From Levilactobacillus cerevisiae (GTDB taxonomy: Bacteria; Bacillota; Bacilli; Lactobacillales; Lactobacillaceae), in the NCBI RefSeq assembly GCF_003946245.1, contig NZ_RHNN01000022.1, forward strand, positions 1 through 64,000: DNA of 64,000 nucleotides, in the 5' to 3' direction. The notes below the pieces were generated by a model. The model had not been told where the DNA came from and did no database searches. It saw nothing but the letters and a program-made list of their open reading frames with translations. The translations under genes and the position numbers were made by a program. The stretch's first letter is position 1, and each line of letters starts with the position of its first letter. Shown here in pieces: positions 27,001 to 34,360 of this stretch.

Positions 27001-27561
27001 ATCGGCGGCGTTAGAATTGGCCGTATCCAAATTCTGTTGCGCTTTAGCAGCCACATCGGCAGCGTCTTTAGCTGCTTGCTTAGCAGCATCCGTTTGTACT
27101 TGGGATGCTGCACTAGTCTCCTCGGCCTGCTTTGTTGCCGCATTCGCCGCATCCACTTGGGACTGCGCCGAATCGACAGCTGGCTTAGCGCCGGTGACCG
27201 CAACGTCTGCAGCAGCCTTATCCTTGGCGGCCTGTTCAGCTGCCGCTTGAGCGTTTTGGGCTGCCGTAGTCTGTTCATCGACTGATGTCTGACCGGCATC
27301 TACGGCTTGTTGACCAGTCGTCACAGTAGTCTGAGCATCTTTCGTAGCTGCTGTCGCCTTCGTGGCCGCATCCTTTGCCGCTTGAACTTCCTTAGAAGAC
27401 TCCACCTGTTGATTCAAAGCATCCTGGGCCGCTTGATCCTGACTTGTCTTATCATTCGTAGCTGGCAGGGTATCGGCTTTGACATCGACACCGCCCGTCA
27501 ACATCATTCCTGCTAAGACAGCTGCGGTCCCAGTAATTACTTGAGTTGTTTTTTTAATCAA
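24025..27561 (-). CDS. SEC10/PgrA-like coiled-coil surface protein with CAP domain
   Basis: 1178 residues from a TTG start with GGGGAGA upstream. Signal peptide ends near VKA-D (residue 30). Two long Ala/Gln/Thr-rich coiled-coil stretches (about 35-385 and 640-930) flank a CAP/SCP-like domain at about 450-610 (LTDAQYQDLAKYTATLINQIR, NYYESAG, GQGHLITL). This is the layout of SEC10/PgrA surface-exclusion proteins. A Pro/Thr region has LPSTKQ near residue 980, then about 170 Lys/Thr-rich residues and a last helix IIGGLIIVAAAAFAWF with an RRRN tail. Thus the LPxT-like motif is not next to the membrane anchor. Adhesion or surface exclusion is inferred. Confidence 0.82.
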   Translation of the reverse strand: MIKKTTQVITGTAAVLAGMMLTGGVDVKADTLPATNDKTSQDQAAQDALNQQVESSKEVQAAKDAATKATAATKDAQTTVTTGQQAVDAGQTSVDEQTTAAQNAQAAAEQAAKDKAAADVAVTGAKPAVDSAQSQVDAANAATKQAEETSAASQVQTDAAKQAAKDAADVAAKAQQNLDTANSNAADATQENIDKVKQDIATQGTQLDQDKAAVTDMQNQIQDQSGKVDSATSDLATAQQTAKDKAAAVTAAQQTLEDANKAVDAAQQAVSNQQASVGGTTTDLKTAQQAVTDAEAASKQAATDLATAHQAAAAAVKDAAAKSDAVTTAEQAVTTVKGTQQTAQTAVDTAQKDLDAAQVGVPVVNTITVPAGLTADQLKQMAKLNDTYGQNYIPDDQLSSAAPDKLKAYTDAKAARTTALDAIAATMEPAAEGNKYQSSAVDKAIPYTSSASLTDAQYQDLAKYTATLINQIRTQLGQPQVTINTTMMSFAKDIAAGYDADNWNIASKAHDDSAIKAAAKQYGLNDGGNYYESAGSAGYLSGATSLDDVKASIYNCIKDMVFNDSLSGQGHLITLAGADSKNAYTNQYFGISIDTLGQLHFELAIDSQAYMPTGGAVTFDKSAATIIANPVVDATAAQQKVNDLKTALSSQQAALTTATASVTAAQADLTQTQSDQQTADQAVTDANAQVSSAEGKVTTTTDTVASAKQAVTEQQALLTTATDKLTSLQTELVSKKGDATAKSGLVATATAAATTANTAVTTAQTTLTAANQTLGDLNTTLATQQATVVSDNDQLTSLQTKLATYTDAAGAVTDAESQLDAAQKKSQATNATASTAQSAQDQLAQKVTAQQAVLDKAKDVLTAAQAALNQATDQAKSAAEDLTVAQSKADASQQNLDQANQNLKAAKADLEVANGKLTIAQQAEIQATKNIDTVRQQVLDKLIAGNNPGTGTTTPVSPTSPTTTATTEPVPAGDVGTPETLPSTKQITKRKAATKKSPTTAKTTTKRNRLAKKKLARKQATSIKQLATKQQTARDFTLETSHSKAYRGTSVMGFVPNVTDGKALTVIIPAVTKAISQATGETVAEAATRPGSTKQSSEKQPAKSTKKVDASKTADAKRSKAKQTTQTNGNTKQTAAPQTSRQTAKRGDYHHQLFIIGGLIIVAAAAFAWFRAAFRRRN

Positions 27562-27642
27562 ATTAATCTCCCCATATCGTGAAATTTTAATTTAATCAAC
27601 TTATTGTCCGCTTATGCACTATGTAAAATTAACCAGTGGTTT

Positions 27643-27671
27643 TAAAGCTGGGGCACTCAGCCCCGGCTTCT
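27643..27671 (-). terminator. Probable terminator upstream of the large surface-protein gene
   Basis: Minus-strand hairpin AAGCCGGGGC, loop, GCCCCAGCTT followed by a short T/A stretch, 50 bases after the stop of the 145-residue secreted protein. Confidence 0.5.
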
Positions 27672-27722
27672 CCCTTAATCGCTAGTTAACGGTTTAACCA
27701 TGAATCGAATCATTCACGCCAA

Positions 27723-28160
27723 TCATTTTTTAGGCAACCATGCACCCAGCTTACCCATCTGACTGTAGTGTCCTGCACCAGTGTCATAATATTCCACATA
27801 CTTCAGACGCTTGCCAACCTGATGGACTCTAACTCTATAAGGCCTCAGCGAGTTCACCATTTCAATTCCTCTGAGCATATAATCGTGTTTACTAATCTTC
27901 TGATGCTTAATCTTCCCCAGCACAAATGGATCGCCGACATAGTAAGCGTTCAGCCCACTCTTAGTAATTTTCACGCCATCCCATGCCTTATAGGCCCACT
28001 TAGTTCCCTTGCCCACTGTCACCTTACGTTCCCAAGTCCCACGCAACACCTTGGGCGTACCTTGGTGCCACTTAGCCGCGTGGGCCGTGGTTGGCGTATT
28101 CATGGCCAGGGGCAAGCCAACCGACAGACTCACGACAGCCAGCGCTAATACCTTCTTCAT
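27723..28160 (-). CDS. Secreted RGxW-motif protein
   Basis: 145 residues. Signal peptide cleaved near AHA-A, then GTPKVLRGTWERK. Basic body with several Tyr. AAAGGAG lies before the ATG. It is the first gene of the same-strand surface array and is separated by a hairpin from the large surface protein. Confidence 0.78.
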   Translation of the reverse strand: MKKVLALAVVSLSVGLPLAMNTPTTAHAAKWHQGTPKVLRGTWERKVTVGKGTKWAYKAWDGVKITKSGLNAYYVGDPFVLGKIKHQKISKHDYMLRGIEMVNSLRPYRVRVHQVGKRLKYVEYYDTGAGHYSQMGKLGAWLPKK

Positions 28161-28198
28161 AGGTTCAGCTCCTTTACTTTAACGAATGGCTTCTAGCA

Positions 28199-28437
28199 AA
28201 ATCTCATCCGGAATCACGGTCAAATCAGACCGGTCCAGGTGGTCGACCAACCAGTTCTTGTAGTTGCTGATGGCGAATTTCCTCCAAATTTCAAAATCTA
28301 TGTACGCGCATTCTCTTCAAAACTTCCATACGTCATTTCATTGTCACCTGATTCCGCTAGAGTTATCCCAGCCTCAGCGTTCATCAAGTCTTTTTGTCCA
28401 CTGACGCTTAACTGTTCAAAAACTAGGGCTACTTTTC
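28199..28437 (-). pseudogene. Frameshifted remnant of an unidentified gene
   Basis: Two minus-strand frames join into one plausible protein tail. The upstream part reads VFEQLSVSGQKDLMNAEAG and on to YGSFEENA. After a frameshift near 28310 the next frame reads FEIWRKFAISNYKNWLVDHL and ends in LTVIPDEILLEAIR with a TAA at 28199-28201. The composition is protein-like and differs from chance frames. The start is missing. No family recognised. Confidence 0.4.
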
Positions 28438-28536
28438 AAGGGACATTCCCACAATAAAGACAAAATGTAGTGCTTTATGCAGTGCATATTATCTGAACTT
28501 TTTTACTTAAAATTGTCTTCCAGGAGGTGATTAAAA

Positions 28537-28719
28537 ATGGCATTCAAAATTCGAAAGGATCGCAAAGAAACTGTTAACAAAACTGTTCGATTTCCGCTGG
28601 AACTGGTAGAAAAGATTGAACACGCTATCGAAGGTGAGGACGTCACTTTTTCAACCTTTGTTATTCAGGCTTGCGAATATGCACTTGATAACATGGAAGA
28701 CGACAAAGACAAACAGTAA
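28537..28719 (+). CDS. Small ribbon-helix-helix protein, YlcI/YnfO-like
   Basis: 60 residues, ATG after AGGAGG. The sequence FKIRKDRKETVNKTVRFPLE then LVEKIEHAI and FSTFVIQACEYAL is a compact Arc/MetJ-type ribbon-helix-helix conserved in Lactobacillales and streptococci. It should dimerise and bind DNA; targets are unknown. It stands alone with its own terminator. Confidence 0.82.
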   Translation: MAFKIRKDRKETVNKTVRFPLELVEKIEHAIEGEDVTFSTFVIQACEYALDNMEDDKDKQ

Positions 28720-28840
28720 GAATCAATTGTTTAAAGGCTTATACAAATAATATCGCAATACAATTAGCAATGCAATATGTATCACGCCTTATTTTTGTAT
28801 TTTATAGTCTAAATCTTTGCCTATTCCGTTAATTAAGACA

Positions 28841-28874
28841 AAAAGTCATCTAAATTAAGCCTAGATGGCTTTTT
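28841..28874 (+). terminator. Terminator after the ribbon-helix-helix gene
   Basis: AAAAAGTCATCTA pairs with TAGATGGCTTTTT across a nine-base loop, about 120 bases after the stop. Confidence 0.65.
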
Positions 28875-29059
28875 ACATATAGCTTCAGGACATTCATTTT
28901 TGCTCCGAGTCGGGCACGCGATAGCTATTCTTAGACCACAAGCGCCTGGCGGTGTCCAGCGGCTACTCAGCTTAGCTGACCGGAAACAACATCCAAGTTA
29001 ACTTAAGAAGATAATTACCAGCGGAATTTTTATGCCGCCCTCTTAGTGCTTTTCAAAAA

Positions 29060-29107
29060 AATAAGAATCCAGACCTGGTATTTCTCCAGACTTGGATTCC
29101 TATTTTG
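29060..29107. terminator. Hairpin, possible bidirectional terminator
   Basis: GAATCCAGACCTGG pairs imperfectly with CCAGACTTGGATTC, flanked by AAAATA and TATTTT. No gene ends right next to it; the nearest are the small ribbon-helix-helix gene and the 29.3-kb gene. Confidence 0.4.
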
Positions 29108-29265
29108 CTTGATGCCCGATTTACAATTGAAGTTGATGCGCATGAGTTCCTTGAAGCGTCAAGTCTTCTAAACTTTTGGACGGACTTTTTGAACAGCCAT
29201 GTTCCCATATTATTTCTGCTAATTTTCTCGTCTCTGCTTCAGCTCAGCAAAACGCCTCAGCCCAA

Positions 29266-29299
29266 CAAAAAAAGAGCAGCCAGCGCATGCCAGTTGCTC
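29266..29299 (-). terminator. Terminator of the 120-residue hypothetical gene
   Basis: GAGCAGC...GTTGCTC hairpin with a T7 tract on the minus strand, 12 bases after the stop. A near-identical copy occurs at 16523-16556. Confidence 0.75.
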
Positions 29300-29311
29300 T
29301 CCCGTAAGATA

Positions 29312-29674
29312 TTAGTAAGTTTCTTGTTGAACCTCATGGTTGACGATCTTTTCGTCCAAGACTTCAGCCAACTTTTGTAAGCCGGCGTCACGGGTCTTGA
29401 CGATATCCATGTTGAAGATGATGGAGTCAATGTCGCCGCCATCAAAATCAAATTGTTCGAAATAGACGTAAGGATCGTGGTCTTCATCGTCTTCTAAGAA
29501 ATGCTTCATAACAGCATCAGATAAAGCGGTTGCCCATTCTAAACCTGCCATCTTTGGTAAATCTTTCTTCGTCACATACCCCGGATCAAGAACCAGCTTA
29601 GCCGCTTTTTCCACGTCTTCTTTAGGAATTACTACGGTCGGTTTCTTTGCATCTTTCTTTGGTGTATCTGCCAT
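29312..29674 (-). CDS. Hypothetical acidic cytosolic protein
   Basis: ATG at 29674 follows AAAGGAG at nine bases; the longer frame upstream is unlikely. 120 residues, Lys/Pro-rich start (TPKKDAKKPTVVIPKED), then an acidic helical part with HFLEDDEDHDPYVYFEQFDF. No signal peptide, membrane segment or known motif. Part of its 3' end is duplicated at 16.5 kb. Function unknown. Confidence 0.65.
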   Translation of the reverse strand: MADTPKKDAKKPTVVIPKEDVEKAAKLVLDPGYVTKKDLPKMAGLEWATALSDAVMKHFLEDDEDHDPYVYFEQFDFDGGDIDSIIFNMDIVKTRDAGLQKLAEVLDEKIVNHEVQQETY

Positions 29675-29757
29675 AATCAAAATCTCCTTTGATGTTTCTG
29701 ACTTCAGTCTAGTCCTTTTTGGGGCAAACGTTAAGTATTCCATGCCACTTGCGTTAG

Positions 29758-30161
29758 TTATCTGGTCAAATGGTCCGCCGGTAAGGTCACTTTTGGCCAA
29801 AACTGTTCGGTGGGGGTTAGACTGAGTGAAACCGATGTCCCCGAATTCGCGGTCGCAGTTGTTTGCCGCGCCGACTGATTGCGGTCATAGTCATCGTAAA
29901 CGAAGACGTTTTCTACTATAGAATTAGCCACCCCACCAGTAACTTCGTTCGCAAGTCTAATTTGCCTGGGCCTTCATTTAAAATTCGCGTCAGAACAAGC
30001 TTTTCCGTCGGTCACTGACCAATTCCCCCGCCACTGAGCAACCAGTACCCCGGCGTCACCGTCCGGTTAAATCCCGCTGCCACGCAAATTTGGTGGAAAT
30101 CGCAATAATTTTGTCGTGTTCGGTTGCGTCGGGCCGCCAGAAAGGGTAAAATTTGCTTCAA
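29758..30161 (-). pseudogene. Two short frames, probably a decayed gene
   Basis: Minus-strand frame 30012-30161 (TTG start, AGGGGGTGA just before) encodes 49 residues ending VTPGYWLLSGGGIGQ. A second open frame, 29761-29973, with no good start, reads NEVTGGVANSIVENVFVYDD and ends in LTPTEQFWPKVTLPADHLTR. Both look protein-like. They may be pieces of one or two lost genes. No family recognised. Confidence 0.3.
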
Positions 30162-30193
30162 TTCACCCCCTGTGAAAAGGCGGTGAGACGCGC

Positions 30194-30199
30194 TATAAT
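30194..30199 (+). promoter_or_regulatory. Predicted -10 box of the CNNM/CBS transporter gene
   Basis: TATAAT, 36 bases before the GTG start. A matching -35 box is weak. Confidence 0.45.
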
Positions 30200-30234
30200 G
30201 AAGAGATAGAAATATATGAAATGAGGAATGATGT

Positions 30235-31641
30235 GTGGATAGCGGTCAGATAGTTGTAAATCTAATTATTATTTTAATTACCTTCTTTTTTGCAGCTTTC
30301 TTTGTTGCCTGCGAGTTTGCTTTGGTCCAAACCCGGCCTAGTGCCCTGGAGGAAAAAATTGCCGAAAGAGACAAGCCCTCGGCCAAGCTGAATCGGGCCA
30401 TGAAAATGGTCACCAATTTAAATGAATATTTATCGACGACTCAAGTGGGGGTTTCCCTCGCCGGAATCATCTTAGGGTGGATTGGGGAAACGTTCTTCGT
30501 TGACCTCCTGCTCGGCGGGATCGCGCCCGCCCACCTGAACAACGCCACGGCCCACACCATTGCAGTGATCGTTGGTGTGCTCGTGTTGACTTACCTCGAA
30601 GTGGTCTTCACGGAAATCGTGCCCAAAAACATTTCCATCGATATGCCAATGAAGGTCTTAATGTTAGTGGTCACGCCGCTGCATTACTGCCACGTCCTCT
30701 TCTACCCGTTCGTTTGGCTGCTCAATAGCAGTGCGACCGGCGTGGTTAAATTGATGGGCCTGAAAGTGGCCAACGAAAGTGACGAAGTTTTCTCTCAAGC
30801 TGAAATTTTAAACCTTTCCAGAAGCGCCGTTGCCGGTGGTGAGCTGGAAAAGAATGATTTGATTTATATGCAACGGGCGTTTGAGCTGAATGATAAGGTT
30901 GCCAAGGATATCATGATCGACCGGACCCAACTGATCGTCATCGACATCACGGCCAACGTCAAGGAAGCCCTGAACGTTTACCTGCAAGAACGCTTTAGCC
31001 GGTTGCCGGTGGTGGCCGACGGCGATAAGGACAAGATTCTGGGTTACGTGTACAATTACGACTTGATTCGTCAGCAGCAGGTGGATTCTCACGTGCGGAT
31101 TGATAAATTAATTCGAGATATTTCCACGACACCAGAAACGACGCCGATTACCCAAGTGCTCCAGCAAATGATCAAGAAGCGGACCCCAATCGTGGTCGTC
31201 GTTGACGAATACGGTGGGACGTCTGGGATCATTACGGATAAGGATATTTATGAAGAACTGTTCGGAACCGTCCGTGATGAAATCGACGACGCCAACGATC
31301 AGTACATCTTCAAGCAACCCAATGGCACGTACCAGGTCAACGGGAAGATGACGACTTACGACTTTGAGCGCTACTTCAACACCGACATCAAAGGCTTTGA
31401 GGCCTCCGATACGGTCACGATGGCTGGGTTTATCATCGATAATTACCCGGACGTCAAGGTCAACGACGTCATCCAATTGAAGAACTTCGACTTGAAGATT
31501 CTGGATTACGAAAACTCCTTTATCAACTGGCTGGAAGTCACGGTCAACCCGCCACAGAAACAGATCACCACGACGGATGACGATGATGACGACAGTAAGA
31601 AAAAGGACAAACACGATAAACACGACAAGAAAGATAAGTAA
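30235..31641 (+). CDS. CNNM/CBS-domain transporter (HlyC/CorC family)
   Basis: 468 residues from a GTG start. Residues 1-200 are a DUF21/CNNM membrane domain with four helices, about 215-335 a CBS pair (FSRLPVVADGD; VVVDEYGGTSGIITDKD), and about 350-435 the CorC/HlyC C-terminal domain. The tail is Asp-rich then Lys/His-rich (DDDDDDSKKKDKHDKH). These proteins are linked to magnesium export or homeostasis; the old name hemolysin is misleading. Single gene with terminator. Confidence 0.9.
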   Translation: MDSGQIVVNLIIILITFFFAAFFVACEFALVQTRPSALEEKIAERDKPSAKLNRAMKMVTNLNEYLSTTQVGVSLAGIILGWIGETFFVDLLLGGIAPAHLNNATAHTIAVIVGVLVLTYLEVVFTEIVPKNISIDMPMKVLMLVVTPLHYCHVLFYPFVWLLNSSATGVVKLMGLKVANESDEVFSQAEILNLSRSAVAGGELEKNDLIYMQRAFELNDKVAKDIMIDRTQLIVIDITANVKEALNVYLQERFSRLPVVADGDKDKILGYVYNYDLIRQQQVDSHVRIDKLIRDISTTPETTPITQVLQQMIKKRTPIVVVVDEYGGTSGIITDKDIYEELFGTVRDEIDDANDQYIFKQPNGTYQVNGKMTTYDFERYFNTDIKGFEASDTVTMAGFIIDNYPDVKVNDVIQLKNFDLKILDYENSFINWLEVTVNPPQKQITTTDDDDDDSKKKDKHDKHDKKDK

Positions 31642-31647
31642 CGTGAT

Positions 31648-31686
31648 AAAGCCAGCACTCGAGAAATTTGTGCGCTGGCTTTTTTC
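31648..31686 (+). terminator. Terminator after the CNNM/CBS gene
   Basis: AAGCCAGC, 17-base loop, GCTGGCTT, then T6, directly after the stop. Confidence 0.8.
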
Positions 31687-31751
31687 GTTTAGTGGTAACG
31701 GCGATGGCGTTTATGCTAAACTACAGGTATTCGAGTCAAAGGAGTGCCGAC

Positions 31752-32750
31752 ATGAAAAATATTACAATCGCTGATGTCGCCAAGGCCGCTGGCGTGTCAG
31801 TCACGACGGTTTCGCGCTACATCAACGGCAATTTTAAAAAAATGAGTGATGCGACCAAACAGCGCGTCCAGCAAACCATCAGTGACCTCAACTACGCACC
31901 GAAGGCCTCGGCCCGCAAGATGCGCCAGGAACACAGCCACATGATTGGTGTCGTTGTAGGCGATATCGCTAACGTCTTCTCTTCCCTATTGTTCAAGGGC
32001 ATCTACGACGTGCTCCAACCGGCCGGTTATGACGTGTTGCTCATGAACTCCAACAACTCACTGGAAACCGAACAGGCCGAATTGACGCGGCTCTTCACCC
32101 AACAGGTGGACGGACTCATTCTCCAACCTAATGCCAAGTCGTTTGCGCCCTACGAATCCATTTTGACAGCGCAATTGCCCATGGTCCTGGTCGACCGGGA
32201 AACGTTGGACCAGCCGGATACCGTGGCCAAGGTGGTGTCGAGCAACTTCGATGCCAGTTACCATTTAGCGTTAGAGCTCGCCCAAAAAGGCTATCAGCGC
32301 GTGATTACGGTCAGCCGGACGCTGGCTGAAGTGTCTGGTCAGTCCAAACGAATTGCCGGCTTTTCTGCGGGCGCCGAGCAGTCTGGCCAACAATTTTTCA
32401 ATCTGGAAACCGCCCACCAAAGTCGCGAGTGGCTTGAAGAACATCTCGTCCAGCAAATAGAAGAGCATCCGGAAAAAACCGCCGTGATTTCTTTGATGGG
32501 GCCCGTTCTCTTTGACCTGTTGGCGATTATCAAGTCAGATAAAATCGTTATTCCCTATGACTTTGGCCTCGTCAGCTTTGACGACTGGAGCTGGTCGCAG
32601 TACGTGAACGATGGCATCTTCTTGCTGCACCAACAACCGGAACTCATGGGTCAGGTGGCGGCCGAGAAGCTCCTGCAACAGATTCAGCGCACACCGATTA
32701 GTACGGCCACCTATATTCCGGTCGAAACGATTTCCAAACCTTCTATTTAG
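31752..32750 (+). CDS. LacI-family transcription regulator
   Basis: ATG at 31752 after AAAGGAG. 332 residues. Residues 4-25 (ITIADVAKAAGVSVTTVSRY) are the LacI helix-turn-helix, followed by the hinge and a periplasmic-binding-like sugar-sensing core. It is convergent with a KduD-like dehydrogenase, whose promoter holds a perfect LacI-type palindrome. The pair resembles KdgR with KduD of uronate/2-keto-3-deoxygluconate metabolism, so KdgR-like control is a reasonable inference. No autoregulatory copy of the palindrome was found at its own promoter. Confidence 0.9.
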   Translation: MKNITIADVAKAAGVSVTTVSRYINGNFKKMSDATKQRVQQTISDLNYAPKASARKMRQEHSHMIGVVVGDIANVFSSLLFKGIYDVLQPAGYDVLLMNSNNSLETEQAELTRLFTQQVDGLILQPNAKSFAPYESILTAQLPMVLVDRETLDQPDTVAKVVSSNFDASYHLALELAQKGYQRVITVSRTLAEVSGQSKRIAGFSAGAEQSGQQFFNLETAHQSREWLEEHLVQQIEEHPEKTAVISLMGPVLFDLLAIIKSDKIVIPYDFGLVSFDDWSWSQYVNDGIFLLHQQPELMGQVAAEKLLQQIQRTPISTATYIPVETISKPSI

Positions 32751-32755
32751 ATGAC

Positions 32756-32798
32756 AAAACGGTTTAGCCTGCTTTACGCGCGCTAAACCGTTTTTATT
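32756..32798. terminator. Bidirectional terminator between lacI-type and SDR genes
   Basis: AAAACGGTTTAGC pairs with GCTAAACCGTTTTT, starting six bases after the regulator stop and serving the convergent dehydrogenase gene as well. Confidence 0.8.
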
Positions 32799-32875
32799 CT
32801 TTTTCAGCGAAAGTTGAATAGGTAGGAGCACTTAGTTGTTGCCGTGATCCATGTAGGCGTACGGTAAGCCGGCAA

Positions 32876-33649
32876 TTACCGCAACAAATACCCGCCATCC
32901 ACTGGCAACATCACGCCGGTCACGTAATCCGACGCCGCGCTGGCCAAGAAGACCATCGGCCCCATCAACTGGTCGGGAACGCCCCACTCGCCGGACGGAA
33001 TGTGGTCCTTAATTTCTGGCCCACGCACGGGATCTTCCTGCAGCGGCTTGGTCATGTCCGTGCTGATGTAGCCCGGCGCGATGCCGTTGACCTGAATGTT
33101 GTAGGGCGACAGCGCGTCCGCGTACGCCTTGGTCAAGCCCATCACCGCGTGCTTGCTGGCGGTGTACGGGAAGATGAATTTACCAGCCCGGTAGGATTGC
33201 ATCGACCCAATGTTGATGATCTTGCCGGATTTTTGCTTGGCCATTTCCTTAGCCGCCGCGTGGGATAGAAAATACAGCGCGTTCAAATTCAGGTCAATGA
33301 CCTTCTCCCAGTCCGCATCCTTAAAGGCCAAAACGTCATTGCGCAGCTGCATGCCAGCATTGTTGATCAAGATGTCGAGGTGACCAAAGCGCTTCACTGC
33401 CGCCGCAACCAGTTTGTCCGCACAGCCGGTCTCGGTAATGTCCTGCTGGCAGAATTCCACCTGCTGGCCATTGGCCGTCACCGCCTGCTTAAGGTCGTCC
33501 CAGCCATCTGTCGAATTGCTGACAACGAAAATATCAGCTCCATATAGGGACAGTGCCAACGAGTAGTACTTCCCCAAACCATGGGCGCCGCCGGTAATCA
33601 GAGCGACCTTACCTTTTAGTGAAAAACTGTTTGCGTTAAATTTTGTCAT
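32876..33649 (-). CDS. Short-chain dehydrogenase, KduD/gluconate 5-dehydrogenase-like
   Basis: ATG at 33649 with AAGGAG nine bases upstream. 257 residues. Rossmann motif TGGAHGLGK near residue 20, NNAG near 93, catalytic Ser in IGSMQS, and YTASK. The MQSYRAG and GYISTDMT segments are typical of 2-dehydro-3-deoxy-D-gluconate 5-dehydrogenase. It would interconvert 2,5-diketo-3-deoxygluconate and 2-keto-3-deoxygluconate with NAD(H). No other uronate genes are in the window. Confidence 0.87.
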   Translation of the reverse strand: MTKFNANSFSLKGKVALITGGAHGLGKYYSLALSLYGADIFVVSNSTDGWDDLKQAVTANGQQVEFCQQDITETGCADKLVAAAVKRFGHLDILINNAGMQLRNDVLAFKDADWEKVIDLNLNALYFLSHAAAKEMAKQKSGKIINIGSMQSYRAGKFIFPYTASKHAVMGLTKAYADALSPYNIQVNGIAPGYISTDMTKPLQEDPVRGPEIKDHIPSGEWGVPDQLMGPMVFLASAASDYVTGVMLPVDGGYLLR

Positions 33650-33728
33650 TATTTTAAACTCCTTAGTTAGGCTCAGCATCGCTAGTCGGCCGTTGACTGG
33701 CAGCGATTACATTTGCATTTTTAAAAGT

Positions 33729-33744
33729 GGTGTATCGATACACC
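33729..33744. promoter_or_regulatory. LacI-type operator before the KduD-like gene
   Basis: GGTGTATCGATACACC is a perfect 16-bp palindrome with the central CG step typical of LacI-family operators, 80 bases before the start codon. The convergent LacI-type protein is the obvious candidate to bind it. Confidence 0.65.
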
Positions 33745-33791
33745 CAAGAGTATACCCACACTTTTACTACCTGTCAAACCGGTCACCACGC

Positions 33792-33826
33792 AAAATAAAA
33801 CCCGTAAGCCAGACCGCTCACGGGTT
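33792..33826 (-). terminator. Terminator of the small membrane-protein pair
   Basis: Minus-strand AACCCGT...ACGGGTT hairpin followed by TTATTTTG, 40 bases after the second gene's stop. Confidence 0.65.
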
Positions 33827-33866
33827 AATGCACCATTATTAATTTTATGTACGTCCTCACTTCACC

Positions 33867-34046
33867 CTATTTAGACCGTACGAGGCCCTTAACCAAGTAG
33901 AACACGCCGCCCCAGAACAACAGGAAGCACGCCCACCAAAAAACGCTGGTCAGCCGAAAAGGTAGAATATTCCAAATCATTAAAAACATAATTAAGAGTC
34001 CACTCCAGAAATCCAGTGAATGGACAAAACGTCGATTAAATTGCAT
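33867..34046 (-). CDS. Small membrane protein (second of a pair)
   Basis: 59 residues from the ATG at 34046, preceded by an AGGGGGA-type site. It reads MQFNRRFVHSLDFWSGLL, then two hydrophobic helices around a short loop (FRLTSVF), and a basic tail ending VRSK. Its pattern (basic start, FWSG/FWGG, two helices, basic end) matches the gene nine bases upstream, so they are likely paralogues in one transcript. Function unknown. Confidence 0.65.
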   Translation of the reverse strand: MQFNRRFVHSLDFWSGLLIMFLMIWNILPFRLTSVFWWACFLLFWGGVFYLVKGLVRSK

Positions 34047-34055
34047 GAGTTCCCC

Positions 34056-34253
34056 CTATTTTTGCCGATGCCCGGTCGTCAGAAACATGCCCCGTGACAG
34101 TTCGTAAACCCCAACAATGACCAAAACGCCCGAGATAATCCACTCAAACACACTGGACCCGGTCAACGGCGAAAAGCCCCAGCCACTCAAAACCAAGGCG
34201 ACGATGCCACCCCAAAAATTTGAAGAACGATAAAATTCTTTATTAAACGTCAA
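34056..34253 (-). CDS. Small membrane protein (first of a pair)
   Basis: 65 residues from a TTG start. NKEFYRSSNFWGGIVALVLS, a loop SPLTGSSVFEW, then a second helix (ISGVLVIVGVYELS) and a basic end GHRQK. Two-helix hairpin topology. Similar in layout to the following gene. No known family. Confidence 0.65.
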   Translation of the reverse strand: MTFNKEFYRSSNFWGGIVALVLSGWGFSPLTGSSVFEWIISGVLVIVGVYELSRGMFLTTGHRQK

Positions 34254-34360
34254 ACCAATCCCGCCTTCCCAACTTACTACTAAGTTCTATTCTATCACTA
34301 ATGGTCAGGGGATTAACTAGCAATCATTGACACGTCCGCGAGATAGCGGCAGACTGGAGA

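Noticed and set aside
28239-28457. Open frame on the + strand
   Set aside because: It is the antisense of a protein-like minus-strand relic and lacks a ribosome binding site.
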